This document shows positions 32,003 through 43,991 of a stretch of DNA of 64,000 bases, one piece after another. The stretch's first letter is position 1; the number at the start of each line of letters is the position of its first letter. Origin of the DNA: Neostapfia colusana (Eukaryota; Streptophyta; Magnoliopsida; Poales; Poaceae); assembly GCA_030760725.1 (NCBI GenBank), contig JASWHV010000012.1, positions 39,153,652 to 39,217,651 of the forward strand. Direction: 5' to 3'. The notes under the pieces were generated by a model. It was given only the letters and a program-made list of their open reading frames with translations, ran no database searches and was not told the DNA's origin. A program made the translations under genes and the position numbers.

Positions 32003-35000
32003 TGACACGACCCCAATGGTCCTGTCGAGCCAGGATCACGCTGAGGGGTGCTGCGTTGCACAGCACCGTATAACACACGTCAAAGGTACAAAGCGGAAGC
32101 GGAAGTTTATTACATAAACAGGTTTATGAACATGTTTACATCGAAATAAGTTTAGTCTACACTCGCGGGCGTAGACTACGCATCAAGTCACGTTCAGCCC
32201 TCGAACGTGTCCTTGCTAGCACACACGCACACTAACTCTGCGGCGTGCACGACTCCCACTCGACAGGGTTCCCCTCCTGGGGTTCCGTCTCCTCTTCGGG
32301 AGTCCCTTCCTCATAGAACCCTGCAAAAGCTTCAAACACAAGCAGTGAGCACGAAGGCTCAGCAAGTCTGACCCGTCTCACCTAAACATGGAACTTCTAC
32401 ATGAGGGTAATGGGTTACATGAGGTAAAAATCAGTTGCAAGGACTCGCCTAATTAGTAGAACCTTACTTTCAAGTTTTAGCAGCAGGTTGTGGAGAACCT
32501 TACGCTAAGGCACATGAGAGAGCCGCAATCAAACAAGAAACGCATTTCTCTCATGTACTTTGCCCAAAGTTGAAAAGAACTTTAGTTAGCTCTAAGCTAC
32601 AGCATATCATTAACAATCAATGTCCAGCTTTCAATCAGCAACATTTTGACATGTAACTAGCCTGTTCTTTCTACGTCACGGTACAGTGAACAAGTGGTAC
32701 TCACTGACCGCGAGGGACGGCGATTATAATCGATTTACACCTGCAGGGTTACCCGAACAACCCGTCACGTACGCCCGTACTCGATGTTGCCTACAACATC
32801 CAACACGGACGTCGTACGCGACTACCTTTCACCCGTTAGCCAAATGTTGAACCGGTCCAATCGTCCCGAGCAAGAGGTCTCTGCACGCGAATCTCAGTGC
32901 CGCCAGCCGATTTACACCTCGAGCTCTCAACCTACCCTCTGAACGACCAGCTATGCCTCAACACCCAGCTACCCGAGTTACATCAGTTTCCCGGTTCCCA
33001 TATAGCCAGTAGGTCTTCGGTACTGTTCTAGCTTGTTCAACAGGCCCGCACACGGCTCGGTCCTCAATCGATACAAGCGGAGCTACAGGACACAGGCCCC
33101 AAAGTTCTGCTGCCCTTACTCTCCGCTTGGTCTCATTTTCTTGCCATGTGTTTCATGTGCTATCACTACCCGAGTCGAGTGCCTCTAGCCTATGCTCGCG
33201 AGTAGTTCCAACTACTCGACTTGTACCGAATCCTACTCTATCTTAGCAATGCAGTGGCTAACGAGGTTTTCAATCCTAACCCCAACCCATGGTTTTCTTG
33301 GCTATGCAGTTGGGTTTCCAATCAAGACTCTAATGCAAAGAATCACAACAACATTCAAAGATGTGCTCAAAACAATAAACATTTGTAAAAAGGTTAATGC
33401 AAACCGGAGCTTGCATTGCTGCACTTGGTCGTAGGCTAGCTGTTCCTCCAGAGTAACAAAGTCTAGGACTTTGGGTTCCGCCTCGACCTTAGCGACTACA
33501 TGATATAAGACATACATGTATTAATTTGAATGCATTTATATTAAATTTGAATTTGTAAAGCTTATAACCTTTGCTAGACAGACCTAATGACTGTGAAACT
33601 TTTATTGTGGCTTGGTTACAACCTAAACAGAGACTTGGTCAAGTTTTAGTTGCAGCAAAGCTCATTGGAGCCCTCCACAATTAATTATGTCCTTGACCTT
33701 AATTAGAACTCTTAGGGTGTTCTAGGAATTGTCATGAAACAAACTATGACTTTCTGAAAACTAGATTTTCAGAGGGTTCTAATGGAGTTGGTCTCACTTA
33801 ATTTGGAAGTTCCTAACTAAAGATATGAGCTAAACAATTTCAGAGAAAATTCTGAAAATGTTTCTGAACATTTTCTATTTTCTCTGGAACAGTTTCACTA
33901 ATCACACCATTAGGTGGATTAAATGAGCTCAAATGGATCTAAAATTTTTATGGTATTTCAGGGATATTTTGGTGAACATCCCAGCAAAATTTCAGGATTT
34001 TCCTCCAAAGGATTCTCCAGTTAAAATTCCTAACAGTTTAAACTTTGAGGGATTAATTCTGGAGAAATAAGGAATTTCATGAAGTGAAACTTGATTTTCT
34101 GGAAAGTACACAGAGAGCTGAATCCAGCAAAATTTATTTCACTCAATTTGGAGCTTTCTAGCCAAAGTTATGAGGATTTGAAGTTTGAAGGAAATCTGAA
34201 AATCGGGGAAAAGTTTAAACTCGCGCGTGGGCCCAGGGGACACGCGTCGCACGCCGAGGCGACAGCACACCGCGGCCCACAAGGATTTTGCGCGCCAGCA
34301 CAACCGATCTCGGCCGCAGCCAGATCCCGATTCAAAATATCTCCCGCTGACAGCTGGGGTCCACCCCCTTCTTCAACCTCACGACGCCCGCGCCCCTCCG
34401 CCGAGGAACCTCGCCAGAGAGCTCAACGCCGGTTTCTGTACAGCTCCAAACTTCTCGATTCTGGCCGCCCCTGCCTACTTTTACTCGGGGAACAGGATTC
34501 TAGGGTCAGCTGCTCATGACAATGGCCGGAGCATGGTCGGCGACGAGCCGCCACCTCGGAACGACTTCGGCCCTGTCGGCCGACTATCCTAGCACCTCAA
34601 CTACTTGGGAAACCGGTCGGGAAGCACCAGTGGACCTCAGAGAAGGTCGACATGAGCACGAGGCAGCTCGGGGAAGGCCCGAAATAGGTCCTCACCGTGC
34701 GCCCGATGCCGCCCGTTCATTCCGTCATTGGTAGACCTCAAATTACGCCGGGTACAGAGGTTCTCCGGCCCAGAGTTGTGAAGGCAACTTGTGTGTTACC
34801 GTGTCTAGCTTGTGTGAGAGCGGCTTGAGGCCCTCTAATCCTTTCTAGAGCACGAATTAAACAGAATCGTACCCGAAGGTCGTTCTGCACACAGAAAGGG
34901 GAAAAGTGGAAATTCGCCGCCGGTGAGCAACCACTCGAGCTGTGGCTCGGGGATGAGCAGCACCGGTCACCAGCGCGTCCAAGGGTGCCTTGGCTCGGGC

Positions 35001-36046
35001 GTGACAACGCCCTGGTTGGGCTGTCCACGGGAGCCCGAGGTGCGGCGGTTCCAAGTCCCGAATTTGATCTTTCGGCACAGCCGATATCAATCGGTTTCGA
35101 CTGAATTCTAGTAACGGGGAGGACGGAGGAAGGTCTCTAGTACCTTGCTGGGGCTCTGGAGTGGACGGATGGAGCTGCGATCGGCGTTCTCCGATCGATT
35201 CCGAGCTGCGGAAATTTCCGGCCGGCGCTGAGTTCTTGCGGGGAATAACGGCGGTGCCTCGGCCGGGGAGGGGGGCAGGCGCCTTAAGAAAGCTCTGCAC
35301 CGCCTCACGCCCGCGCGTGGGCAAGCAGCTGCTGGCGCGGCGGCTGCCCTCGGTGGCGATCACCGCTGCGGCTCGGCGACCCGAGTGAAAAAGTCTCAGT
35401 CGGTTTGATCTGAGCAGTGGCTGACATGTGGGTCCCACTTCCAGTTTTAACCTCTGAAATTTACTCCTAATCACTGTTGTAAACAGTGAACCCCATACTA
35501 CCCTTGGCAATTCAAATTATTCACCCATGAGCCATTTGAATTGATCAAAGTTCAAATGAGGTTTGGATTGAATGAATTTCAGCACAAGTTCAGTTTGAAA
35601 TTCAAATGAATTTTGAATTTGTCCCACTTAGCTCATGTCAAGATCAACTCCAAATGGAGTGAAAATTGGTGTGTGGGCTCACAAAAATGTGCTGAGTAAG
35701 AATATGCCTCCCACTTTTAAATTCATGGGATAAAAAACAGTTTGAATTTTGAATATGGTTTCAAACTGCCCCCTTCCTAACTATACCCAAAATGACCTCA
35801 AAAGGGTTTTGAATTTGGGTGAAACTTGGCATGGACATCCTTAGTAAAGTGTAGGAGTTTTCATATGTCCAGCCCATCTATATCACATGTGTGAAATACC
35901 ACTTTGGCAATGTGTGAGTTTGTTCTCTAAAAGCATGTTGATAATTGTTACTTGCTCTTCAATTGTGTTCATCCTTCTTCCTCAAATGAGGTGTGTGGTG
36001 TGGTGATGAACACTGCAAATGTGTGTCAAAAACTGAGGCCCTTACA
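32003..36046 (-). repeat. 3' LTR of element E (4044 bp)
   Basis: The minus strand begins TGTAAGGGCC at 36046 beside the polypurine tract and ends GGGGTCGTGTCA at 32003. Its AT-rich U3 and conserved R/U5-like part are typical of the stack. The central GC-rich part (34208-35400) differs from the D-type LTR and is closer to that of G. The LTR-end stem-loop lies at 32047-32067. No cellular gene is visible. Confidence 0.87.
32047..32067 (-). other. LTR-end stem-loop in element E
   Basis: Arms GGTGCTG and CAGCACC are perfectly complementary around a seven-base loop. The equivalent in F has GGTGCCG/CGGCACC, a compensated change at the sixth pair. Confidence 0.7.
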
Positions 36047-36065
36047 TTCCTCCCCCCTTAAAAGA
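36047..36065 (-). other. Polypurine tract of element E
   Basis: The minus strand reads AAGGGGGGAGGAA next to the LTR start at 36046, preceded by the shared CTCGGGACGAGATTC block. Confidence 0.87.
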
Positions 36066-39000
36066 ATCTCGTCCCGAGATTATAAGGTGAAAATGTGAGA
36101 GAGGACGGTGGAAAATTACCGGATATGCGACGTGAAAATTCGGGGTAGTTAGTGCGAAGGAATTCTTCGCTCTCCCATGTCGCTTCGTCCATGAAGTGAT
36201 TACTTCATAGAACCTTGTAGAACCACAACGTACGGTTGCATGTGGTTCGGGCCTTTTCATCGATAATCTGCACCGGTTCCTCCCGATAGGTGAGATCCGG
36301 TTGCAGTTCTTCAATATCCTCCAGCTGAACGGTAGTTGATAGCTTAAGACACTTCCTCAGCTGGGAAATGTGAAAGACGTCGTGCACACCGGAAAGTGCT
36401 TCTGGTAACTTCAGCCGGTATGCCACTGATCCACATCTCTCGGTAATCTGAAATGGACCGATGAATCGGGGTGCCAACTTTCCTCTTACCCCAAATCTGT
36501 TTACGCCCTTCATTGGAGACACCCGTAGATATACGTGATCTCAAACTTCGAATTGTAATGAGCGCCTTCTCCGGTCCGCATATTGTTTCTGACGGGATTG
36601 AGCGGCTTTTAGGTTCGCTTGAATCAGTCGAACCTTTTCTTCCGCGTTGTTGACGAGGTCAATCCCGAAGGTAACCCTTTCGCCAGACTCACACCAGTTC
36701 AAAGGTGTGTGGCATTTCCTACCGTATAGCGCCAAGTAGGGTGCCATCCTGATGCTGGCTTGGTACCCATTGTTGTACGAGAACTCAGCTAACGGCAAGT
36801 GATCATCCCAATTCTTGCCGTGGTTGATAGCGCAAGCTCGTAGCATGTCTTCTAAGATTTGATTTACCCGCTCCGTTTGCCCATCCGTCTGCGGGTGGTA
36901 GGCTGAACTACGGATCAGCTTCGTCCCCAAGGCAGCGTGCAGCTGCTCCCAAAAACGGGACACAAATAAAGTGCCCCGGTCCGATATGATGGTACGGGGT
37001 ACGCCGTATAAGCATAGGATCCGTGAGATGTACAGTTCAGCGTACATGGTGTTGTAATTTGTGTTGACCGGGATGAAATGGGCAACTTTGGTGAGCCGAT
37101 CGACGATCACCCACACAGAATCATGTTTCTGCAAGGTGGTGGGTAAACCGACGATGAAGTCCATGCTCACATCCTCCCACTTCCAGGTAGGAATGCCCAG
37201 TGGTTGCAGCAGTCCCGGTTTCCGCATATGATCTGCCTTCACCCTTCGACATGTATCACACTCGGACACGTATTTTGCAACCTCGCGCTTCATCCGCGTC
37301 CACCAAAACTTTCTTCTGAGTTATTGATACATCTTGTTACTGCCGGGGTGAATAGAGAACTTTGATAAGTGAGCCTCATCAAAGATCTTCTTCTGTAGTT
37401 CCGGGTTTCGGGGTACGACGATCCGGTCCTTGAACCATAGGACGCCGTCTCCGTCCTTCCGGAAACATTTCAAGTCCCCACTGTCTACACGTCTCCGCAA
37501 ATGTGACATGCCCTTGTCATTCTTCTAGGCTGCCGCTATCTCTTCACGGATGGTGGTGATTAAAGCTAGGTAGTAGAGAGCTCCGTGTGGAATCACATGT
37601 AGTGGTGGTTCGCTCTCTTCCAACGGTGTGATGGTCAGATTATTGACGTGTGACTTGCGGCTCAGCGCATCTGCCACTACGTTTGCCTTGCCCGGATGAT
37701 AATGGATCTCTATCTCGTAATCCTTTATCAGTTCTAACCATCTTCGTTGCCTCATGTTCAGCTCCTTCTGAGTGAATATGTACTTGAGGCTTTTGTGGTC
37801 GGTATATAAATGTACGAGGTTACCGAGTAGGTAGTGCCTCCACATTTTTAGTGCAAGTACCACGGCAGCGAGCTCCAAGTCGTGAGTTGGATAATTTTGC
37901 TCATGGTTTCTAAGCTGCCGTGACCCATACGCGACCACTCTTCGGTCTTGCATCAGCACACATCCGAGCCCAATGCCGGATGCATCGCAGTACACATCGA
38001 ACAGTTTTGTTGTGTCTGGCTGCGCCAAAACCGGTGCTGATGTCAGGTGCTTGACTAAAGCCTTGAATGCTGCTTCACATGTTGGACTCCAAACATATTT
38101 GGTAGCCTTCTTCAGAAGCTCTGTCATTGGCTTGGCAATCTTCGAGAAGTTCGGAATGAACCTCTGATAATATCCCGCGAGTCCGAGGAAACTCCGTACC
38201 TCGTGAACAGTTCTCGGGGATTTCCAATTCAGCACTTGAGTGATCTTGCTCGGGTCCACAGCGATACCCTCCGCTGAAATGATATGCCCGAGGAAAGGCA
38301 CTTGCGATATCCAAAACTCGCATTTGCTGAATTTTGCGTATAACTTGTGATCCCGCAGCCGTTGCAAGACTATACGCAGATGTTTCTTTTGATCTTCCTC
38401 CGACTTGGAATATACTAGGATGTCGTCGATGAAGACCACGACAAACTTGTCCAGCTCCGGCATGAATACCGAGTTCATTAAGTACATGAAGTGAGCTGGA
38501 GCATTGGTGAGGCCGAAGGACATGACCAGGTACTCATAAAGTCCGTACCTCGTCGAGAAAGCCGTCTTTGGAATGTCCTCAGCCCTAATCTTAATCTGAT
38601 GGTACCCGGATCTTAAATCCATCTTGGAAAAGATCTTTGCTTTGACCAACTGATCAAACAACATGTCGATCCGTGGCAACGGGTACTTGTTCTTGATGGT
38701 TATGGAATTTAATGGACGATAGTCCACGCAAAGCCGCAACGTCTCATCCTTCTTCTTGACAAATAATGCCGAACAACCCCATGGCGAGGAGCTCGGCCTA
38801 ATAAAACCCTTCTCCAGAAGGTCCGATAGCTGAGTTTTCAGTTCAGCCAACTCCTTGGGCGCCATCTTGTACGGCCTTCTGGAGATTGGCGTGGTTCCCG
38901 GTGCAAGTTCAATCTTGAACTCTACCTCTCTATCAGGCGGCATCCCCGGCAAATCGTCCGGGAATACATCAGGGAACTCTCAGACCACTGGAATATCCTC

Positions 39001-40134
39001 CAATCTGAGGGTTGTGGCTTGATAGACACTTGGAAGTTTTATTTCTGGACTGTCCAGAAATAATGAGTGAGACTTGTGCACTTCTGAGTTCAAGTGCACG
39101 ACTCGGAGGATGGTGTCTAAAACAGCACCGTGGCGGGTTAACCACGACATTCCTAAGATGACATCGATCTTTTGTCCCTCTAAAATTATGAGAGACGTAG
39201 GGTAAACTCTACCCTCTAAGCACAATGGCGCTTTTGGGACCATCATGCTTGCTGAAATTTTCCCACCCGGTGAACAGATCACATAAGGACTATCGGTGGG
39301 TAGTATTTGCAAGCTATACTTAACAATGAAAGCTTGGCTAATGAAGCTATGCGTGGCGCCTGAATCAAATAGTACTATAGCGGGATGCTGGTGGAGTTGG
39401 AACATACCCGCAAGGATTGGCTCACCCTCCGGCACGTCCTCAATGGCAAGCTGGTGGATGGTGCCGGGCCTAGGGTTTGCCCGCCACGCATTAGTAGGGT
39501 TCCGGGGTTGATTCCTCCCCGGAAACTGTGGTGTCACTCCGCCGCCTTGCCTCTCCGGGCAACTGCTCGCGAAGTGCCCTGGACGACCACACTAGTAACA
39601 TGTGGCCGCTGCTGGTGGAGTCCTCGGGGGACGAAAGCCCGGCATGTGTTGCTGAGGTGCAAACGCACGCGGCATCGCCCGCTGCTGCTGTTGTTGTTGC
39701 GGTGGTACTGGCAGTGCCGGCCTGAATGCCGGTGAAGAGTACGGCCGACTGCGGAATGGCATCGACCGCTGTGGTGGCTGCCACCGTGAACCTGATGGTG
39801 GGCGATTCACCATCCGAAACTTCTGAGAAGGACCGCCTCCTTCTCCGCTGCTCTGCGGCGCGCTTCGCTTCCTCTCCGCCGCCGCTAACTCCTTGCCAGA
39901 GTCCTCCTGAACAATCGCAGCATCAATGATGTCGTTGAGGCTGCCGCGATTGAACATCGCCAACTTGTCCTTCAGGAGCGGGTTAAGCCCCTGGTAAAAA
40001 TGGTCCCGCCGCTTCTCGTTGGTATCAGCATGATACGACGCATATAGCGCGAGATCGTTAAACGCCCTGGAGTATTCCAGCGCGTTCCGGCTCCCTTGTT
40101 GCAGGTGTAAGAACTCCTGCGTCTTCCTCTTCAT
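36058..40134 (-). pseudogene. Gag-Pol polyprotein of element E, 5'-truncated with six stops
   Basis: The frame begins mid-Gag at LMKRKTQEFL and stays in one phase to the end. In-frame stops lie at 39592 (inside the zinc knuckle, after CY), 38980 (between protease and RT), 37525 and 37321 (RNase H-integrase linker and integrase zinc region), 36541 (integrase tail) and 36205 (chromodomain). The normal terminal stop appears lost through a one-base difference from D, so the frame runs on to 36058 in the polypurine tract. Protease LFDSGATHSF and RT FIDD are intact. E is closest to D by eye. Confidence 0.92.
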
Positions 40135-40263
40135 CAGTTTTAACCTCTGAAAAAGTCTCAGTCGGTTTGATCTGAGCAGTGGCTGACATGTGGGTCCCAC
40201 TTCCAGTTTTAACCTCTGAAATTTACTCCTAATCACTGTTGTAAACAGTGAACCCCATACTAC
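40135..40263. other. LTR-derived filler between E and F
   Basis: Bases 40148-40263 are identical by eye to 35386-35501 of E's 3' LTR. Before them, CAGTTTTAACCTCTGA (about 40135-40150) repeats a word found again at about 40202-40217 inside the same patch. E's gag sequence joins it directly at TTCATCAG. This looks like a scrap of E's 5' LTR or copy-in filler from break repair. Confidence 0.75.
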
Positions 40264-42393
40264 TGTAAAATCCCCAAAAGTGGTAGCAAGAAAAATTCTG
40301 CTCATGTGCACTTATGAAAAATGAGGAGAATTAAAACTTTGAATTATAATGGGGTAAGTTCAAAGTGAGGGTTTAGACTTCCCAAAACTTCCAAACATGG
40401 AGATCTAAATGCACAACTTGGATCTTTATAGTCCAAATATTCAACCTTCCAAATTTCAGCTCATTTGGAGGAGTTTTAATATTTGTTTGGGATTAAAAGG
40501 AGAAGCCCTCTAATCTGAATTTCAAATTCAGTTTCAAATTCCAATTCCCTCAATTTGAAAATTGGGTTTCACAAATGTGTTCTCCACCTTTTAATAAGCA
40601 GCCATGCAAAAAATTGGAAATTTTGGAGCTGGTTTGCTATAATTTTTTAGGCAATACAAAGTGGAGAATTCAAACTCCTTTTCAAATTCAAATGATCAAA
40701 CCCCATTCAAATTCTACACCAGAATTCAAACCATTTGAATTCTGCAAATTCAAACATAACTTTGGGATGAAGTAAAGCTTTTAATGTTGAGTTGCTGGTG
40801 GGAAATATCAGAAAAAAATTTACTGAGAAATAAGGAGAGGGGGCCCACTGGTCAGTCACCATAGAAGCAAAACCTCTCTGTTTCACTCGGCTGTTCACGC
40901 GAGGGCGCCAGCTCCCGATCAAACCCGCCGGCCGATGCTCCACCGAGCTGCTTCCCCGCCGCCCCGACGTCGGTTCAGGCGCGTGGGTGCTTAAAGCGAC
41001 CGCCGAGTGCCGTATCTGACCTCATCCTCATTACCCCGCAGCCTCTCCACGCTCTGCTCGAGCCTCGCGGACCCAGTTCCCCCACCTGCGGAAGAAACCT
41101 TCGGCTCATCGACGCCCGGTGAGGTCGGCGTGCCTCTCGCGCGGCTGAGCCACGGCATCGTTGCGCCAGGTTCCTCTCCAGCTCCCCGCAGCCCCAAGTG
41201 AACACCAGCACCGGTGGTTGGCGCCTACGAGCTGGAATTCCTTTCGGAACTCCGGTGTTGATCGCCTGTACGCCACACCGTCGCCCGACGGTTTTGCAGC
41301 CCCTCCCGATCAACAGAAAGGTCCCTGAGGAATCCCGTCCCGGCGAGCCTCGCCGGCGTGCGCCGCCGCGGAAGGCGCGGGCAGCGCGAGGAAGACGAAG
41401 GAGGGCCGGTCCCACCGGTCAGCCTCCGGGTTCGCGCGAGGATCGGTTTGTGGCGCCGGATCTGGTGCGGCTGCGCGGGAATAACCCCGTAGCCCCCGGT
41501 GTTGCCGAAATACCACTGGTCCGATTTAAAACAGTGGGCCCAGCCAAATTATTTGAAGTTTCTATTAGAGAAATAATTCCAGGAATTAGCTGATCTTTAC
41601 AAGGCCATAACTTTGTGTAGAAAACTCCAAAAAGAGTGAGACCAATTTTGTTGGGTTCCTCATGAGGAGTGCTTCACAGAGAAACCAAATTTTGACTATG
41701 AAAATGCCCAGGAATTTCTGTAGAATTGTTTTTAGTAAATCCTTTAGGGATTTATTACAGGAGCAATTCTTTATGAAATATTCCCAAATTTGGGTAGCAA
41801 ATCCTCTTCATAGATACTGATCTCCAGTAAAAATTTGGGCTTCATTGGAGGTCATTTGCTAGGTCAAATTACCTTCTCAAGTTCAGCCTTTATTTGAAAA
41901 TTCAAATTTAAACAGAAGCTTTTTCAGAACTCCTGTCTAAGTTCAAAAATTCATATCTCTCTGATGGTAGCTCCAAAAATGGTGAAACAAATTTTGTTAG
42001 AACCATGGAGACTTACCCCAATCAGATCTTCCACCATTAGCTATGTCAAAGCTCCTGAATTGGGCTCAAAATTTAGAGAAGCATTGTACTTGTAGGAATT
42101 TTAAAGACTACATTGTGCAATGACATGTCTCCAAATTTGACTCAAGTCATCCTTAGAGAGTCTAGTATCCACTGTAAAAATCCCAAAGCCAATTAAGGAT
42201 TTTAAATAGCAATAGCTATGAATAGAAGTCCAATTCTTATAAATCCTTAATACTTATACATGTATTTTATTACATTTCATGATAGTGACCGAAGTTGAGG
42301 ATACGCCAGAGCCTTTGGACGTCCTGCCACCGGAAGCTGACTTTCCGTTTAACTCGCAACCAGGCAAGCCCCGGTTTGCACTTAAGTACCTTT

Positions 42394-42400
42394 TATAAAG
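42394..42400 (+). promoter_or_regulatory. Candidate TATA box in F 5' LTR
   Basis: TATAAAG lies shortly after the block GGCAAGCCCCGGTTTGCA that is conserved in all LTR families here. The C/D LTR has TATAAG at the same place, but A, E and G do not keep it, so the assignment is weak. Confidence 0.3.
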
Positions 42401-43679
42401 TTTTTATTTGTATCATTTATGTCTAGGGTGAATGTTTGCATTAGAGTTAGGGTGATTGAAACCCCACTTGCATAGCCTCTTTAAATCCTATAAAGGGTTG
42501 GGTAGTTTACAAACCGACGAGTAGAGATTGCCATGCTAATGTATAGGATCTCGGTAGAAGTCGAGTGGTTGGAAGCTACTCGCGAGATAGTACTTATCAC
42601 ACGGGAAGAAAAGAGGTAGATAATGGCTCGAGTTATGAAAATGAGACCCAGCAGGGGGGATAGGAAGCAGTGAGCAGAGGTCTCACGTGCGTAGCCCTGT
42701 TGGTGTCGGTTGAGGACCGTCCGTGTGCGGCCCTGCTGGACAAGTATCGAACAGTACCGGATGCATACTGGCATATGGGAACCAGGAAACCAATGTAATT
42801 GGTTAACCTGGGTGTCGAGGCTTACCCAACCGTAAATAGGAGTGGGTTGAGGGTAGCAAGGTGTAAATCTGCCGGTGGGCACAGTCACGCTCCACGCGGG
42901 GACCTCCTACCCGTTACGGATGGACCGGTTCGGCATTTGGGTTGCCTTTGAAAGGTTGTTGCATACAACAGAGTAGGAAGGGGTGTGGAATCACGCTTCT
43001 GAAAGTGGGTGTATGTGACGTGTTATCCGGGTGTGTCTTGATTGCAATCACCGTCCCTCGCGGTTATTTGAGTACCCGCTTGTTCACTGCGCTGTGACGT
43101 AGTAAGAAGTGAAATAAGCCAACTGAAAATGCTGTATTGATCTTAATGTCTTGAATACCTTGATTGTTGTAGATATAGAGCTAATTAAGTTTACATTCCA
43201 CTTTGGGCATCTCCACATCGGGGGAAAGCGTTTCTTGTTTGATTGTGGACTTCCGATGTGAGGGCTGCTTAAGGCACATGAATCTGCTGCTATTAAACTG
43301 AAAGTAAGGACCAACTTATAGGCGTGTCTTTATTGCAAAAATCCTTTCCTATCTTACATACCCTTGCACGTAGAGTTCCATGCCTAGGGTTGACGGTTAA
43401 GACTTGCTGAGCCTTCGTGCTCACGGTTGCAATATTTGAGCTGTGTGCAGGTGAGAGGTATGAGGAAGGTTCTGAGGATGAGGCGATGCCCCCGACGGGG
43501 TACACGGCCGAGCTGGAGCCATGCACGCCGCCGTGATTCTCCGGTTCCATGCTGCTAGTGTGTAGCGTCCCCGGGCTGGACGGCTGCACTTTTGCATAGC
43601 TAGGATGAGAGGCCTTATATGTATATTACTTCCGCTGTATGAATAGGTTTTGTAAAAAGACTTCCGCTGTTTTATATTA

Positions 43680-43685
43680 AATAAA
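43680..43685 (+). promoter_or_regulatory. Polyadenylation signal AATAAA in F LTR
   Basis: AATAAA lies about 110 bases before the LTR end, and again at 53926-53931 in the 3' LTR, where it would act. RNA would end within the following tens of bases, making U5 short. Confidence 0.5.
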
Positions 43686-43726
43686 AGTTTGTATGTTACC
43701 CTTGATTCTTTTCATGTGTGCTGTTG

Positions 43727-43747
43727 GGTGCCGCATCGCACGGCACC
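43727..43747 (+). other. LTR-end stem-loop in element F
   Basis: Arms GGTGCCG and CGGCACC enclose the loop CATCGCA, about 50 bases before the LTR end and the primer site. Counterparts lie at 7087-7107 (A), near 14730 (B), 32047-32067 (E) and 61366-61386 (G, one mismatch), always with a seven-base loop. Confidence 0.72.
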
Positions 43748-43797
43748 ACGCTATGCGATCCTGGAGTGGGTGAACCACGGGGTGGTCCTCACAGTCA

Positions 43798-43809
43798 TGG
43801 TATCAGAGC
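43798..43809 (+). other. Primer-binding site of element F
   Basis: TGGTATCAGAGC lies four bases after the LTR end and is complementary to the 3' end of plant initiator tRNA-Met. Confidence 0.95.
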
Positions 43810-43956
43810 CGCATTGGGAATAGCACACTCGAAAAGAGCTTATTTTGAAAATTTAGAAGTAGTCGAGTGAGGATTAGTCATTAAGCCCACATAAGGTCTA
43901 TGATAGTACTAGTTATGATGGTGGAAAGCTAACTTATATGTTATACATTCTGTAAC

Positions 43957-43970
43957 GACGCTCCGACGTC
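43957..43970 (+). other. Small hairpin abutting the splice donor
   Basis: GACG and CGTC pair around CTCCGA, ending three bases before the GT of the first donor-like site. I see no clear equivalent in B and C, so it may be chance. Confidence 0.35.
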
Positions 43971-43985
43971 AGGTAAGAGGTAAGG
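43971..43985 (+). other. Tandem splice-donor-like sites in F leader
   Basis: The sequence AG|GTAAGAG|GTAAGG offers two donors seven bases apart, intron start 43973 or 43980. B and C have the same pair, nine bases apart. The presumed partner is the CAG ending at 45370. Confidence 0.5.
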
Positions 43986-43991
43986 TACGCC

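Larger units (their letters stand above)
32003..40263 (-). mobile_element. Element E: decayed, 5'-truncated Ty3/gypsy retrotransposon
   Basis: On the minus strand E has a gag-pol lacking the Gag N-terminus, a polypurine tract and a complete 4.04 kb 3' LTR. The LTR end at 32003 abuts D's leader, which suggests insertion into D. The 5' side is lost at 40134. Beyond it is a 129-bp patch derived from E's own LTR, then element F. Confidence 0.82.
40264..43793 (+). repeat. 5' LTR of element F (3530 bp, internal deletion)
   Basis: It matches the 3' LTR base for base except for scattered substitutions and a 535-bp segment (51041-51575 of the 3' LTR) missing after 41329. The word AGG lies at both edges of the lost segment. 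The conserved GGCAAGCCCCGGTTTGCA block is at about 42363. No gene is contained. Confidence 0.95.

Noticed and set aside
40264..40268. Target-site duplication for F
   Set aside because: The adjacent five bases on the left (ACTAC) and right (TCATG) do not match, so I do not report one.
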